Assembly (NCBI RefSeq): GCF_001274945.1
Contig: NZ_LILB01000008.1
Span: 124,001-188,000 of the forward strand
Length of the DNA: 64,000 nt
Reading direction: 5' to 3'
Source: Viridibacillus arvi
Lineage (GTDB): Bacteria; Bacillota; Bacilli; Bacillales_A; Planococcaceae
In this document: positions 19,635 through 29,682 of the stretch, piece by piece
Layout of the letters: each line of letters begins with the position of its first letter
Position numbering within the stretch: the first letter of the stretch is position 1
Notes under the pieces: generated by a model
The model's database searches: none
What the model saw: the letters and a program-made list of their open reading frames with translations, nothing else
Told to the model about the DNA's origin: nothing
Translations under genes and position numbers: made by a program

Positions 19635-20255
19635 TTAATGTTGCTCATGGCGCTTTTGAAGCACCCCTAAAACATCAAATACATCCAACTTTTGTTCTTG
19701 TAATAGTACCAATAAGTGATAAATTAAATCTGCTGTTTCCCATTTCAACTCTTCGGCTTCGCGGTTTTTTGAAGCTATAACAACCTCTGTTGCTTCTTCA
19801 CCAACTTTTTTACAAATTTTATCGATTCCTTCATTAAATAGATAAGTTGTATATGCACCCTCTGGCATTTCCTTTTCGCGGTTTTGAATAACACTACGAA
19901 GCTCAGTAATAATATCTAAAGAACCTACATTATCTGATTTTTCTTTTATAGTCTCTGTAAAGCAACTTGTCGTACCATTATGACACGCAGGTCCTGCTGG
20001 TAAAACTTCTATAACTAATGCATCTTTGTCGCAGTCAGAACGAATAGCTATCACATTTTGTGTGTTACCACTTGTGGCACCTTTATGCCAAAGTTCTTGA
20101 CGAGAACGGCTATAAAACCACGTTTGACCTGTTGCTAATGTTTTTTCTAAAGATTCTTTGTTCATGTATGCAACAGTTAATACTTCTTTCGTTTGCGCAT
20201 CTTGTACTACTGTAGTAATCAAACCTTTTTCGTCAAATTGAAGATTTTCTATCAT
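19635..20255 (-). CDS. hisI: Phosphoribosyl-AMP cyclohydrolase / phosphoribosyl-ATP diphosphatase (bifunctional)
   Basis: Two consecutive early steps of histidine synthesis in one 206-residue chain. The N-terminal HisI domain has [30 protein letters not shown] and the Zn-ligand [12 protein letters not shown]; the C-terminal HisE domain has [37 protein letters not shown]. Last gene of the his operon. Its start overlaps the hisF stop by 4 bases (ATGA). Confidence 0.97.
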   Translation of the reverse strand: MIENLQFDEKGLITTVVQDAQTKEVLTVAYMNKESLEKTLATGQTWFYSRSRQELWHKGATSGNTQNVIAIRSDCDKDALVIEVLPAGPACHNGTTSCFTETIKEKSDNVGSLDIITELRSVIQNREKEMPEGAYTTYLFNEGIDKICKKVGEEATEVVIASKNREAEELKWETADLIYHLLVLLQEQKLDVFDVLGVLQKRHEQH

Positions 20256-21010
20256 CTCACGAACACTCCCTTTTGTCGCAATTTATTTTTCACTTCTGCG
20301 ACACTTGTTTCTTTATAGTGAAATATAGAAGCTGCTAGTGCAGCATCAGCATCTACATGTTGTAAAACATCATAAAAGTGATCAGCGTTTCCAGCCCCGC
20401 CACTCGCAATAATTGGTACGTTGACAGCTTCACGGATTGCTTTTGTTAACGGTAAATCAAAGCCACTTTTCTCTCCATCTTGATCCATACTTGTGACTAA
20501 TAATTCTCCTGCTCCAAGCTTTACTGCTTCTTTCGCCCAAGCCACTGCTTGCCAATCCGTTTTGTTACGACCACCATGCGTATATACCATCCACGTATCG
20601 TCTTCTTCGCTCCACTTAGCATCGATTGCCACAACGATACATTGTGCTCCAAAGTAATCAGAGCCTTCTTTAATAAGTTCTGGACGTTGCAAAGCAGAAG
20701 AATTGACCGATACTTTATCTGCACCCGCACGGAGTAATCGTTTCATATCCTCAAGCGTTCGAATGCCGCCCCCAACAGTAAAAGGAATTGCTAAATTAGA
20801 AGCTGCTTGTCTTACAACATCAACCATCGTTTCTCTGCCTTCATGCGAAGCAGAAATATCTAAAAAAACAAGCTCATCTGCGCCTTGTTCATTATAGAAC
20901 TTAGCAAGCTCTACAGGATCACCAGCATCTCGTAATGAGACGAATTGAACGCCTTTTACAACGCGTCCTTCCTTCACATCAAGACATGGAATAATTCGTT
21001 TCGTAAGCAT
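20252..21010 (-). CDS. hisF: Imidazole glycerol phosphate synthase, cyclase subunit
   Basis: TIM-barrel partner of HisH; makes IGP and [22 protein letters not shown] at the N-terminus contains catalytic Asp11; [10 protein letters not shown] and [16 protein letters not shown] are phosphate-binding loops. 252 residues, usual length. Overlaps hisA stop by one base (TAATG) and hisI start by four. Confidence 0.97.
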   Translation of the reverse strand: MLTKRIIPCLDVKEGRVVKGVQFVSLRDAGDPVELAKFYNEQGADELVFLDISASHEGRETMVDVVRQAASNLAIPFTVGGGIRTLEDMKRLLRAGADKVSVNSSALQRPELIKEGSDYFGAQCIVVAIDAKWSEEDDTWMVYTHGGRNKTDWQAVAWAKEAVKLGAGELLVTSMDQDGEKSGFDLPLTKAIREAVNVPIIASGGAGNADHFYDVLQHVDADAALAASIFHYKETSVAEVKNKLRQKGVFVR

Positions 21011-21747
21011 TATTCCGCCTCCTTAAGTGCCTCTGGCAATGTAAATCGACCTGCGTAAAGGGCTTTTCCAATAATCACACCTGCAACTGACGAGTTTTGC
21101 GCAGCTTCTTTTACTCGCTGAATATCTACAAGTGAACTAATACCACCGGATACGATGATCTCGGCATTTGTTGCCTCAGCTAATTTTACGTTCGCTGGAA
21201 TATTCGGACCAGCTAAAGTACCATCTGTTGCAATATCAGTGAAAACAAAATATTTTGCGCCTGCCTTTGCAAAATACTTACCTACTTCAATAGCAGATTT
21301 ATTAGACGTCTCAAGCCAACCATGCGTCGCTACCATGCCATCTTTTGCATCTAGTCCAATTACTATGCGTTCCGCACCAAATTCGTCTATAAAGCTTGCA
21401 ACAAGCTCTGGTTCACGAATGGCTAGACTGCCAATAATCACACGATGAACCCCATTTTCAAGATAGAAGCGTACATCCTTCTCAGTACGAATACCCCCAC
21501 CTATTTGCACTTTTACAGGTAATTCTTTTGCTACGCGAATAACTTCAGTTGCATGTGTACGTTCACCATCTTTAGCACCATCTAAATCGACCATATGTAT
21601 AAAGCTTGCACCTGCTTCTGCAAAGCTTTTTGCCATTTCAAAAGGAGAATCTGCGTACACTGTTTCTTGTGCGTAATCGCCTTTAAATAAGCGTACGCAT
21701 TTGCCACCTCTCATATCGATTGCTGGGAAAACTTGAATTGAACTCAT
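21010..21747 (-). CDS. hisA: 1-(5-phosphoribosyl)-5-[(5-phosphoribosylamino)methylideneamino]imidazole-4-carboxamide isomerase
   Basis: ProFAR isomerase of histidine synthesis, same half-barrel ancestry as his[14 protein letters not shown] holds the general base Asp; [12 protein letters not shown] and [10 protein letters not shown] bind phosphate. Start ATG 21747 gives 245 residues, with GGAG upstream; it overlaps the hisH stop by one base. A 12-codon in-frame extension to 21783 runs into hisH and is rejected. Confidence 0.96.
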   Translation of the reverse strand: MSSIQVFPAIDMRGGKCVRLFKGDYAQETVYADSPFEMAKSFAEAGASFIHMVDLDGAKDGERTHATEVIRVAKELPVKVQIGGGIRTEKDVRFYLENGVHRVIIGSLAIREPELVASFIDEFGAERIVIGLDAKDGMVATHGWLETSNKSAIEVGKYFAKAGAKYFVFTDIATDGTLAGPNIPANVKLAEATNAEIIVSGGISSLVDIQRVKEAAQNSSVAGVIIGKALYAGRFTLPEALKEAE

Positions 21748-22397
21748 TACATAACAACTCCTTTTTTTACACCATCTAACCACAGTCTCAATAGTAGAAC
21801 ACCGAATTCACTTGATTTTTCAGGGTGAAATTGCATACCTGTAATAGAACCTCTTTGCACAATACCTGGCACTAGTTCATTCCCATAATGAGCAAAAGCA
21901 ACTAATTCCTCTTGATCTATATTAGTTGCGAAGTATGAATGAACAAAATAAACGAAATGATCACCAGTCATTTCATTTTCTTGTAACCATTCTGGATGTT
22001 GAGCAAATTGTAGTTCGTTCCATCCCATATGTGGTACTCGATAGGCAATACCATCATCATTAATTCCAGCAAAGCGCTCGATTTCCCCTTTGAAAATCCC
22101 TAGTCCTTTGCCACTGCCATTCTCAGTGCTTCTTTGAAATAATAACTGCATACCTAAACAAATACCTAGTAAGGGTTTGTTGCTTATTTCTATCTCATTT
22201 ATTAATGAATCTAAATTCGTTTCTTGTAGTCGTTTCATAGCATCTTTAAAAGAACCGACCCCAGGTAAAATAAGGGCATCCGTTGCAAATAGCTCTTCTT
22301 TGTCAGCAGATACTAAAACTTCATAGCCTAGACGTTTAATAGCCTGTTCAACGCTAAATAAATTCCCCATACCATAATCGATTATGCCTATTCTCAT
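21747..22397 (-). CDS. hisH: Imidazole glycerol phosphate synthase, glutaminase subunit
   Basis: Class I glutamine amidotransferase. The nucleophile Cys is in LLGICLGMQLLF near residue 80; the His-Glu pair is in GMQFHPEKSSEFG near the C-terminus. It channels ammonia to HisF. 216 residues; start overlaps hisB stop by four bases. Confidence 0.97.
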   Translation of the reverse strand: MRIGIIDYGMGNLFSVEQAIKRLGYEVLVSADKEELFATDALILPGVGSFKDAMKRLQETNLDSLINEIEISNKPLLGICLGMQLLFQRSTENGSGKGLGIFKGEIERFAGINDDGIAYRVPHMGWNELQFAQHPEWLQENEMTGDHFVYFVHSYFATNIDQEELVAFAHYGNELVPGIVQRGSITGMQFHPEKSSEFGVLLLRLWLDGVKKGVVM

Positions 22398-22996
22398 GTT
22401 AGCAGCCCCTTAGTTGAAGGTACACCTTTCACACGTGGATCAATCGAAACCGCATCATCAATCGCTCTAGCCAACGCTTTAAATATTGCTTCGATAATAT
22501 GATGAGCATTGTGTCCATAAGGAACAATGACATGAACATTCATACGAGCCTCTAATGCAAATTTCCATAAAAATTCATGCACTAGCTCCGTATCAAATGT
22601 ACCAACTTTATCTGTCGGGATATCTACTCGGAATTCTAAGTGTGGACGATTTGAACAATCAATAATAACTTGTGCTAATGCATCATCCATTGGCACAAAT
22701 GCGTTACCGTAGCGCTTAATACCTTTTTTATCACCTAACGCTTCTTTAATTGCTTGACCTAACACAATCCCTAAATCTTCTGTTGTATGGTGATCATCAA
22801 TATATGTATCACCATTTGCAGTAATAGAACCGTCAAATAAACCATGTTTCATAAATAGATCTAACATATGGTCCATAAAAGGAACACCCGTTGAAATAGT
22901 AGACTTCCCTTCACCATCTAAATTAATTTCTACTGCAATCTGAGTTTCATTTGTTTTTCGTTCGATTTTGGCAAAACGCTTTTTAGTTGCTTCCAC
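22394..22996 (-). CDS. hisB: Imidazoleglycerol-phosphate dehydratase
   Basis: Mn-dependent dehydratase step. Metal-binding signatures VDDHHTTED-like IDDHHTTEDLGI and YGHNAHHIIEA are present, plus STGVPFMDHMLDL. I place the start at GTG 22996, nine bases after AAGGAG, giving 200 residues and a 14-base overlap with hisD; the longer open frame to 23044 uses hisD's coding sequence. This is the single-function form, without a histidinol phosphatase domain. Confidence 0.93.
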   Translation of the reverse strand: MEATKKRFAKIERKTNETQIAVEINLDGEGKSTISTGVPFMDHMLDLFMKHGLFDGSITANGDTYIDDHHTTEDLGIVLGQAIKEALGDKKGIKRYGNAFVPMDDALAQVIIDCSNRPHLEFRVDIPTDKVGTFDTELVHEFLWKFALEARMNVHVIVPYGHNAHHIIEAIFKALARAIDDAVSIDPRVKGVPSTKGLLT

Positions 22997-24278
22997 TTGA
23001 TTCGTCTCCTTTTTCCCACCCTCTAGACTCCACTGCTCTGGCATGAGCTTCTAATCCTTCTAATCTGGCAAGTCTAGCTATTTTCGGCGAATTTTGTGCC
23101 CAAGTTTCTTTTGTATAATAAACAACGCTTGTTTTTTTTATAAAGTCATCAACATTCAAGCCACTAGCAAACCGAGCTGTACTATTTGTTGGTAACACGT
23201 GATTTGTTCCTGCAAAATAATCTCCTACTGGTTCTGAACTATAGCGACCGATAAATATAGCGCCCGCATTACGAATTTGCCCAGCAACAGCTTCAGCATT
23301 ATCCGTAACAATTTCTAAATGCTCTGGTGCTAATTGATTGATTGCTTGCACTGCTTCAGCAAGCGTTTCAGCTATATAAATACTGCCAAAGTTTTCGATT
23401 GCCTTACGTGCAATTGCTTCTCGCGGTAATAATGTTAGTTGATTTTCAACTTCCTCTGCTACTTCTTCAGCTAGTCTTTCACTCGTTGTAACTAAAATCG
23501 CACATGCCATAGGGTCATGCTCGGCTTGAGATAATAAGTCTGCTGCAATCTCATCTGCATATGCAGTCTCATCTGCAATAATAGCAATTTCGCTTGGTCC
23601 AGCAATCATATCAATGGCTACTTCACCAAACACTTCACGTTTTGCTAACGCAACAAAGATATTACCTGGTCCTGTAATTTTATCAACTGCTTGAATCGAT
23701 TCTGTACCGTAAGCAAGAGCACCAATTGCCTGTGCACCACCCATTTTATAAATCTCAGTAATCCCTAATATGGATGCAGCAGTTAAAACAGCGGCTGGTA
23801 GCTTACCGTCTTTTCCTGGAGGTGATACTAAAACGATGCGCTCAACACCAGCTACTTGTGCTGGAATAACATTCATTAAAACAGATGACGGGTAAGCAGC
23901 TGATCCTCCTGGTACATAAAGACCAACAGCCTCTAATGCTGTAATACGTTGCCCTAACCAAGAATCATTTTCTAGATTTAGTCGATAGCCTTGGCGCTTT
24001 TGCTTATCATGGTATGCGCGTATATTCAATGCGGCTTCTTTTAAATCTTCTACTAATTGTGCATCCATACTGCTAACTGCTTCGGACACTTCTTCTGGTG
24101 ACACGCGCAATTCTTTTAGAAAAACACCATCCCATTTAGCACCATACCTTTTGACAGCAACATCACCATTTTGACGAACATTGGCAAGCACTTCCCTAAC
24201 TGTTTGTAATTGCTCCTCGTTGCCGCTCTCCAATGGGCGGCGTAAGGATATATTATTTGTTAAGTCTTGAATCTTCAT
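22983..24278 (-). CDS. hisD: Histidinol dehydrogenase
   Basis: Last two oxidations of histidine synthesis, zinc- and NAD-dependent. 431 residues. Visible motifs: YVPGGSAAYPSSVLMNVIPAQVAGV, KMGGAQAIGALAYGTE, DMIAGPSEIAIIADE, DLLSQAEHDPMACAIL and the GTNHVLPTNSTARF zinc-site stretch near the C-terminus. Start overlaps nothing; hisG stop lies 15 bases upstream. Confidence 0.97.
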   Translation of the reverse strand: MKIQDLTNNISLRRPLESGNEEQLQTVREVLANVRQNGDVAVKRYGAKWDGVFLKELRVSPEEVSEAVSSMDAQLVEDLKEAALNIRAYHDKQKRQGYRLNLENDSWLGQRITALEAVGLYVPGGSAAYPSSVLMNVIPAQVAGVERIVLVSPPGKDGKLPAAVLTAASILGITEIYKMGGAQAIGALAYGTESIQAVDKITGPGNIFVALAKREVFGEVAIDMIAGPSEIAIIADETAYADEIAADLLSQAEHDPMACAILVTTSERLAEEVAEEVENQLTLLPREAIARKAIENFGSIYIAETLAEAVQAINQLAPEHLEIVTDNAEAVAGQIRNAGAIFIGRYSSEPVGDYFAGTNHVLPTNSTARFASGLNVDDFIKKTSVVYYTKETWAQNSPKIARLARLEGLEAHARAVESRGWEKGDESSGSN

Positions 24279-24293
24279 CGTTTAAACCTTCTC

Positions 24294-24917
24294 TCATTTC
24301 ACACATTTTTTTAAACGTTTTACGAGATTTTGAATACGCTCATTCTTCATACGATAGCTTACCGGGTTGGCGATTAATCGAGATGATACATCTGTAATAT
24401 GCTCATATTCAACTAGCCCATTTTCTTTTAAAGTTTGACCAGTTGAAACAATATCCACAATACGGTCAGCAAGTCCTATCATTGGAGCTAATTCAATCGA
24501 ACCGTTTAGTCCAATAATTTCAACTTGTTCCCCTTTTTCACGGTAATAGTGAGAGGCTACTGTTGGATATTTCGTCGCAATACGAGGTGCGATATCATTT
24601 AACTTTGTATTTGGTAGTCCCGCGGAAGCGATATAACATTTACTAATTTTCAAATCGAGTAATTCATGTACCGCTCTTCCTTGTTCTAGCAGAACATCTT
24701 TTCCTGCTATACCAATATCAGCTACTCCATGTTCAACATATGTAGGTACGTCCATTGGTTTTGCTAGGATGAAGCGAATTTTTTCAGATGGAATTTCAAT
24801 CATTAATTTACGTGATATTTCAACATCTTCTGGCAAGTCAAAACCTGCTTGAATGAGCATTTCATATGCTTCTTCGAAAATGCGCCCTTTAGGCATCGCG
24901 ATTGTCAATTCAGTCAT
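24294..24917 (-). CDS. hisG: ATP phosphoribosyltransferase, short form
   Basis: First committed step of histidine synthesis. At 207 residues it is the short HisG form, which lacks the regulatory C-terminal domain and needs HisZ, encoded directly upstream. [17 protein letters not shown] opens the protein; [21 protein letters not shown] is the PRPP-binding region. Start ATG 24917 has AAGGAGG upstream and overlaps hisZ by 8 bases. Confidence 0.96.
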   Translation of the reverse strand: MTELTIAMPKGRIFEEAYEMLIQAGFDLPEDVEISRKLMIEIPSEKIRFILAKPMDVPTYVEHGVADIGIAGKDVLLEQGRAVHELLDLKISKCYIASAGLPNTKLNDIAPRIATKYPTVASHYYREKGEQVEIIGLNGSIELAPMIGLADRIVDIVSTGQTLKENGLVEYEHITDVSSRLIANPVSYRMKNERIQNLVKRLKKCVK

Positions 24918-26079
24918 GTTCGATTCCTCCTTGCCCGATACGTACAACTTTTGAAAAGAGTTGCTCAAACACTGATATATTCTCTAAACCTTCAATCGAT
25001 TGCAACGTGGTGCGTTTGCCTTCTTTACGAAGGGCAGCTGCCTTTGCTACAGCTACCGGGAACTCATTTTGCGCAAATAATACGAGCACCTCTTCTTGAT
25101 CCTTTTGAAATGAAGGCATGACTTCCAACAATTGATCAACACGTAATCCAAAACCAATTGCTCCAACCTGTGATCCAAATTCATCCAGTAATCCATCATA
25201 GCGGCCTCCATTTCCTAATGGGAAACCTGCTCCTGTTGCAAATACTTCAAATAGCATGCCAGTGTAGTAATTCATATGACTCGCTAATGTGAAATCAAAA
25301 TAAATGTACTTTTCTACTTCGGAAATAGCTAAAATATTTTGCAACCTTTCCATATATATAAAATCATCTTTTTCTATTAAATATTTATCAATTTGATTAA
25401 TATGATTTAGATCTGTCGCTTCTTCAATAAAAGTTAATAATGTTTGTTTGTTTTTCTGAGGCAGCTCATAAAGCTTAACCGCTTCTTCAAAACCTACAAT
25501 ATTCTTTTCTACAAGCAGTTTATGTAATTCTTTGAATTGCTCTTCTGTTCTGACATTTTGAGATAGAATGGCATTTAGAATCCCAGCATTTCCGATTGTT
25601 ATCTTGAATTGTTTTACTTCTAATACCTTTAAAAGTTCAATCACAGTCAATAAACTTTCAGCATCCGCATAAACAGAAGAATCTCCAATAATTTCAACAC
25701 CCATTTGTTCAAATTCTGCTGGGCGTCCACCTTCTGTTTCTTGAGCGCGGAATACATTCGCAAAATAAGCTAAACGTAATGGGATCTTTTCTTTTAATAA
25801 CTTCGATGAAGCTACACGTGCGATTGGTGTTGTCATATCTGGACGAAGTACTAATGTATTTCCTTGACTATCTACTAGCTTAAATAAAGAAGATTCAACG
25901 ATTGCAGAGGCTTTACCAACTGTATCGTAATATTCAAGCGTTGGTGTTTTTATAAAGTCAAAGCCTCTCATTTGTAGAAAGTCTCGACCAGTCTGTCTGA
26001 CAACTTCTTTTTTTTCAAAAATCTTTGGAAACGTATCGCGCATTCCAAGTGGCTTTTCAAACTTTCGAATTGGTGACAT
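24910..26079 (-). CDS. hisZ: ATP phosphoribosyltransferase regulatory subunit
   Basis: HisS-like protein without aminoacylation function that forms the active complex with short HisG. The 389 residues show class II synthetase-like motifs: [39 protein letters not shown] and [10 protein letters not shown]. First gene of the his operon, with its own promoter at 26144-26172. Confidence 0.95.
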   Translation of the reverse strand: MSPIRKFEKPLGMRDTFPKIFEKKEVVRQTGRDFLQMRGFDFIKTPTLEYYDTVGKASAIVESSLFKLVDSQGNTLVLRPDMTTPIARVASSKLLKEKIPLRLAYFANVFRAQETEGGRPAEFEQMGVEIIGDSSVYADAESLLTVIELLKVLEVKQFKITIGNAGILNAILSQNVRTEEQFKELHKLLVEKNIVGFEEAVKLYELPQKNKQTLLTFIEEATDLNHINQIDKYLIEKDDFIYMERLQNILAISEVEKYIYFDFTLASHMNYYTGMLFEVFATGAGFPLGNGGRYDGLLDEFGSQVGAIGFGLRVDQLLEVMPSFQKDQEEVLVLFAQNEFPVAVAKAAALRKEGKRTTLQSIEGLENISVFEQLFSKVVRIGQGGIEHD

Positions 26080-26143
26080 AGTGACACTTCCTAATCTATA
26101 TACTTTAGTTCACTAGAGTGTTAGAGTGATGATGTATGAAAGT

Positions 26144-26172
26144 ATTTTATCTCAATTCTTACATGCCGTCAA
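26144..26172 (-). promoter_or_regulatory. Sigma-A promoter of the his operon
   Basis: Minus strand TTGACG (26167-26172), 17-base spacer, TAAAAT (26144-26149), right after the preceding terminator. The leader of about 60 bases is too short for a T-box riboswitch. Confidence 0.8.
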
Positions 26173-26174
26173 TA

Positions 26175-26212
26175 GAAAAAACCCATAAAGTATACAAACT
26201 TTATGAGTTTTT
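26175..26212 (-). terminator. Terminator after the yvoF-like acetyltransferase
   Basis: AAAACTCATAAAGT paired with ACTTTATGGGTTTT (one G-T pair), then T6. The TAA stop codon of the acyltransferase (26201-26203) is in the 5' arm, so coding and terminator overlap. Confidence 0.85.
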
Positions 26213-26725
26213 AGAATTCACTGACTTTTTGATATCCATTTGTTCTTTCGTGTAAATGATTTGCATCGGATTACCTCCGACAAAAGCGCCCGCTGGAACA
26301 TCTCTATTCACTAATGTTGCCGCAGAGACAATTGCATCATCCCCAATGTTAACGCCAGGCAAAATTGTTGAATTTGCACCAATCATTACACGATCTCCAA
26401 TAATGACATCGCCTAATCTATATTCTTCTATTAAATATTCATGCGCTAAAATCGTCGTATTATAGCCAATAATCGTATTACTTCCAACTTGAATCCGTTC
26501 AGGAAACATCGTATCTGGCATTACCATTAAAGCAAACGCCGTCTTATCTCCTATTTTCATTTTCAAAAATGTACGATAAAGCCAGTTTTTCATCGATAAA
26601 AATGGCGTATAACGCGCCAGTTGAATAACGATGAATGTTTTTGCTACCTTCCAAAAGGAAACTGTTTTATAAATTTGCCAAAGAGAACTTGCACCTTCAA
26701 CAGGATATCGCTCAGTTCTCCTCAT
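26201..26725 (-). CDS. yvoF: Left-handed beta-helix acyltransferase (YvoF-like)
   Basis: 174-residue hexapeptide-repeat acyltransferase. The C-terminal half has the isoleucine-patch repeats (IQVGSNTIIGYNTTILAHE, VIIGDRVMIGANSTILPGVNIGDDAIVSAATLV, FVGGNPMQII). The N-terminal segment carries LARYTPFLSMKNWLYRTF. The substrate cannot be read. Start ATG 26725 follows GGGGAAG and lies inside the end of ppaX (14-base overlap). Position between ppaX and hisZ is conserved with B. subtilis. Confidence 0.88.
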   Translation of the reverse strand: MRRTERYPVEGASSLWQIYKTVSFWKVAKTFIVIQLARYTPFLSMKNWLYRTFLKMKIGDKTAFALMVMPDTMFPERIQVGSNTIIGYNTTILAHEYLIEEYRLGDVIIGDRVMIGANSTILPGVNIGDDAIVSAATLVNRDVPAGAFVGGNPMQIIYTKEQMDIKKSVNSKNS

Positions 26726-27377
26726 AGTTAACTTCCCCAACAATTTCTAATAAGTCACTCAAATGATGTAGCATATAATCCGGTTTGAATTGTGCCAAGA
26801 ATGCTTCACCTTTCAATGACCATGCAACGCCCGCTGTTTTTACTCCGGCGTTTTTACCACCTTCAATATCGTGAGAATTATCGCCTATCATTATTACTTC
26901 ATCTTTTCGTAGACCCATCTTCTCAAGTGCTAATAAAATTGGCTCTGGATCTGGTTTCACATTTTTCACATCATCTAAACCAATAATGACTTCAAATAGT
27001 CCTTCTGCTTGTAAAACACGAAGTCCTCTTGCTAGCATATCCTGTCGTTTTGTTGAAACAATCGCAAGTCGAATTCCCGCTTCTTTCAGTGCTAGTAATG
27101 TTTCTAAAACACCATCAAATTCTGTTACAAGTTCATCATGATGAGCAATATTCCATTTTCGATAATCTTGTATTAGCTCATCTACACGCTCTAAATCGAC
27201 AGTTGAAAATGTATCTTTTAAAGAAGGTCCTAAAAATGGCAAAACATCTTCTCTGCTATATTTCCCGGGGAATTTAGTCTCTAATACATGTAAAAAAGAT
27301 TGTATGATAAGCTCATTTGTATCTAATAAAGTACCGTCAAAGTCGAATAATAGTGCTTTAATTTTTCTATTTGTCAT
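26712..27377 (-). CDS. ppaX: Pyrophosphatase PpaX (HAD family)
   Basis: HAD hydrolase with motif I LLFDFDGTLLDTNE at the N-terminus, motif II in IVSTKRQDML and motifs III/IV in KPDPEPI and MIGDNSHDIEGGKNAG. In Bacillus this enzyme hydrolyses the pyrophosphate released when HprK dephosphorylates Ser-P HPr by phosphorolysis, so it works with hprK upstream. Start ATG 27377 gives 221 residues with AAAGGAG upstream. Confidence 0.94.
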   Translation of the reverse strand: MTNRKIKALLFDFDGTLLDTNELIIQSFLHVLETKFPGKYSREDVLPFLGPSLKDTFSTVDLERVDELIQDYRKWNIAHHDELVTEFDGVLETLLALKEAGIRLAIVSTKRQDMLARGLRVLQAEGLFEVIIGLDDVKNVKPDPEPILLALEKMGLRKDEVIMIGDNSHDIEGGKNAGVKTAGVAWSLKGEAFLAQFKPDYMLHHLSDLLEIVGEVNYEEN

Positions 27378-27540
27378 ACGAATGCAGCTCCTTTTTCTTT
27401 CTTTTCTTCCGTTCTTCGTCAAAGTGTTATTACAGCTACGAGAAAAACGAACGCTGTCATAATGTGATTAAAAATAACGACAATATAGGGATTCCTAACG
27501 TTCAAAATGCATTTAGTTTCATCAATTGCATGGTAAGCAT

Positions 27541-27572
27541 TAATGACCAAGCTGATTTCAGCCTGGTCATTA
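27541..27572. repeat. Inverted repeat in the lgt-ppaX gap
   Basis: TAATGACCA (27541-27549) pairs with TGGTCATTA (27564-27572), with an inner GCTGA/TCAGC stem and one mismatch. No T-run follows on either strand, so it is not an obvious terminator. It lies in the 231-base gap where B. subtilis has yvoD. Confidence 0.7.
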
Positions 27573-27608
27573 ATACTTTATTTGCGTTCCATTCACTACT
27601 CTTTAATA

Positions 27609-28418
27609 TTACTTATCTAAATACTTTACAACAGGTTTTACTGTCATTCTTCTATAGATGAAAAGTACAACACCTATTACTAAACCGATTAACGACACAA
27701 TTTGTGCCATGCGCAAATCACCTATCAATAAACTATCAGTACGTAATCCTTCTACAAAGAAACGACCAAATGAATACCAAATAATATAAGTTAAGAATAT
27801 TTCACCACGTCGTAAGTTCACTTTTCGTAAAGCTAATAACAATACAAGGCCAACTACATTCCATAGTGATTCATATAAGAAAGTAGGATGATGGTAGATA
27901 CCGTTCACATTCATCTGCTCAATGATCCAATTCGGCAAATACAGACCTTCTAAGAAATCGCGTGTCACAGCACCACCAAAAGCCTCTTGGTTTATAAAAT
28001 TACCCCAACGACCAATAATTTGACCTACTATTAAGCTTGGCGCTAATACATCTGCAATTTTCCAAAAACTAGCCCCATGCTTTTTAGCAAAAATATATGT
28101 AGTAATAAATGCACCAATTAGTGCACCATGTATAGCAATCCCACCATGCCAAATCTGAATAATCTCACCAGGATTTGCACTATAGAAATCCCATTTAAAT
28201 ATCACATAGTAAATTCGAGCACAGATAATAGAAATTGGTACTGCCCAAATCAATAAATCTGTTAAAAAATCATTATGAAACCCACGCTTCACCATTTCTC
28301 GTTGCCCAATCAAAAAGGCAATAATAATACCCGTCGCAATAATAACCCCGTACCATCTAATTGAGATTGGTCCTAGCTCAAGTGCTACTGGATTAATTTG
28401 TAATAATATTGAATCCAT
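27609..28418 (-). CDS. lgt: Prolipoprotein diacylglyceryl transferase
   Basis: Membrane enzyme that adds diacylglycerol to the lipobox cysteine of prelipoproteins. 269 residues with about seven hydrophobic helices; SIRWYGVIIATGI near the N-terminus, the signature IGRWGNFINQEAFGG in the middle, and HPTFLYESLWN and GEIFLTYIIWYSFGRFFVEGLRTDSL later. It is 34 bases after hprK, in the conserved hprK-lgt-ppaX order. Several lipoproteins in this window would be its substrates. Confidence 0.97.
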   Translation of the reverse strand: MDSILLQINPVALELGPISIRWYGVIIATGIIIAFLIGQREMVKRGFHNDFLTDLLIWAVPISIICARIYYVIFKWDFYSANPGEIIQIWHGGIAIHGALIGAFITTYIFAKKHGASFWKIADVLAPSLIVGQIIGRWGNFINQEAFGGAVTRDFLEGLYLPNWIIEQMNVNGIYHHPTFLYESLWNVVGLVLLLALRKVNLRRGEIFLTYIIWYSFGRFFVEGLRTDSLLIGDLRMAQIVSLIGLVIGVVLFIYRRMTVKPVVKYLDK

Positions 28419-28452
28419 ACTTTTCTCCTTTCAAATTACGAAGTTGCCTACA

Positions 28453-29379
28453 TCAATTTCCTTTAGACTCAATCACACTATCAAGCCTTCTAGAAAACTC
28501 TTCTGCTGCATTGACACCAAGTTTTTTCAAGCGATAATTCATTGCTGCTACTTCGATGATAACAGATAAATTTCGTCCTGGTTTAACTGGGATTGTTAAC
28601 TTCGTCAATTCCGTATCAATAATTTTCATCGTCTCTTCTTCTAAACCTAAACGATCATAGGTTTTATCAGAATCCCATACTTCTAAATCAATAACAAGTG
28701 AAATGCGTTTATGACTCCTAACAGCACTAGCACCAAATAATGTCATAATATCAATAATACCTATGCCTCGAATTTCAAGCAAATGCTGTATTAAAGCAGG
28801 TGCATTCCCTATTAATGTATTTTCACCTTCTTGACGAATTTCTACACAATCGTCCGCAACTAGACGATGCCCTTTTTTCACAAGCTCAAGTGCAGTCTCA
28901 CTTTTACCTACGCCACTTTTACCAGTAATTAAAACTCCGATACCATATATATCAGCCAATACACCATGAACAGCTGTCGTAGGGGCTAATTGACTTTCAA
29001 GATAATTCGTTAACATACTTGAGAAACGAGTTGTTGCCATTTTTGTTGATAATACTGGTACATGGTGCTCATTAGAAGCAACAAATAACGCTTCAGGTAC
29101 TTCCATATCATGCGAAATAATAATAGCAGGTGTATCTTGTGAACAAAGTTTGTTCATTCGATCAAACTGCACATCCCTTGGCAACATATCAAAAAATGAC
29201 AGCTCTGTTTTTCCTAATAGCTGAACACGTTGAGCTGGATAATGCGTAAAATAGCCTGCCATCTCAAGACCTGGTCTAGAAATATCACTTGTTAATATAT
29301 GTCGACCAATTCCCTCATGGCCACTGATAAGCTTCAAGTCAAACCTCTTAATAACATCTTTCGTACATACTTGATCCAA
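28453..29379 (-). CDS. hprK: HPr kinase/phosphorylase
   Basis: Phosphorylates Ser46 of HPr and Crh with ATP or PPi and removes it by phosphorolysis; the sensor arm of catabolite repression. Walker [36 protein letters not shown] near residue 150 and the HPrK signature [27 protein letters not shown]-terminal DRTGG-like domain. 308 residues from TTG 29379, ten bases after GGAGG; the GTG at 29388 is only two bases from that site and is rejected. Confidence 0.95.
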   Translation of the reverse strand: MDQVCTKDVIKRFDLKLISGHEGIGRHILTSDISRPGLEMAGYFTHYPAQRVQLLGKTELSFFDMLPRDVQFDRMNKLCSQDTPAIIISHDMEVPEALFVASNEHHVPVLSTKMATTRFSSMLTNYLESQLAPTTAVHGVLADIYGIGVLITGKSGVGKSETALELVKKGHRLVADDCVEIRQEGENTLIGNAPALIQHLLEIRGIGIIDIMTLFGASAVRSHKRISLVIDLEVWDSDKTYDRLGLEEETMKIIDTELTKLTIPVKPGRNLSVIIEVAAMNYRLKKLGVNAAEEFSRRLDSVIESKGN

Positions 29380-29577
29380 AACTAACACTTCCTCCCATAA
29401 AACTACCCTTTAAAATAACAACACTTGGAATATATTTTAACATAAATTTTATTGCTGAGCGCGTTCGTCCAGCTACGACTGTCACGGTAGGAATTGAACA
29501 AAATGATATTTTCACTATCTAAATTAAAGTTGAAGAAAACAAAGAAAACTCCTCTTCCATAAACCAAATTTTCAAAT

Positions 29578-29611
29578 AGAAAAAAGCAATCCATATGCTC
29601 TATGGGTTGCT
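29578..29611 (-). terminator. Second terminator after the cytochrome gene
   Basis: Minus-strand stem AGCAA(C)CCATA/TATGG(A)TTGCT with T6 tail. It stands in tandem with 29637-29673. The rest of 29380-29577 holds no gene I can support. Confidence 0.65.
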
Positions 29612-29636
29612 CTTATCCTTGCTGTATAATCCGCCT

Positions 29637-29673
29637 ACAAAAAACTAGCTTCCCCCTCAGAAAGCTAGTTTTA
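29637..29673 (-). terminator. First terminator after the cytochrome gene
   Basis: AAAACTAGCTT/AAGCTAGTTTT perfect 11-bp stem, 10-base loop, T-rich tail, nine bases past the cytochrome stop. Confidence 0.85.
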
Positions 29674-29682
29674 ATATAGAGC

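Noticed and set aside
26080-26143. T-box or his leader peptide before hisZ
   Set aside because: Only about 60 bases between promoter and start; no run of His codons and no T-box signature.
27371-27661. 96-codon plus-strand open frame across the lgt end and lgt-ppaX gap
   Set aside because: It overlaps lgt antisense, is low-complexity (poly-Phe/Ser) and has no ribosome site; partly a mirror image caused by the dyad at 27541.
29403-29594. 63-codon minus-strand frame before hprK
   Set aside because: Phe/Asn-rich, no ribosome site, spans the region just after two terminators; looks like AT-rich intergenic DNA.
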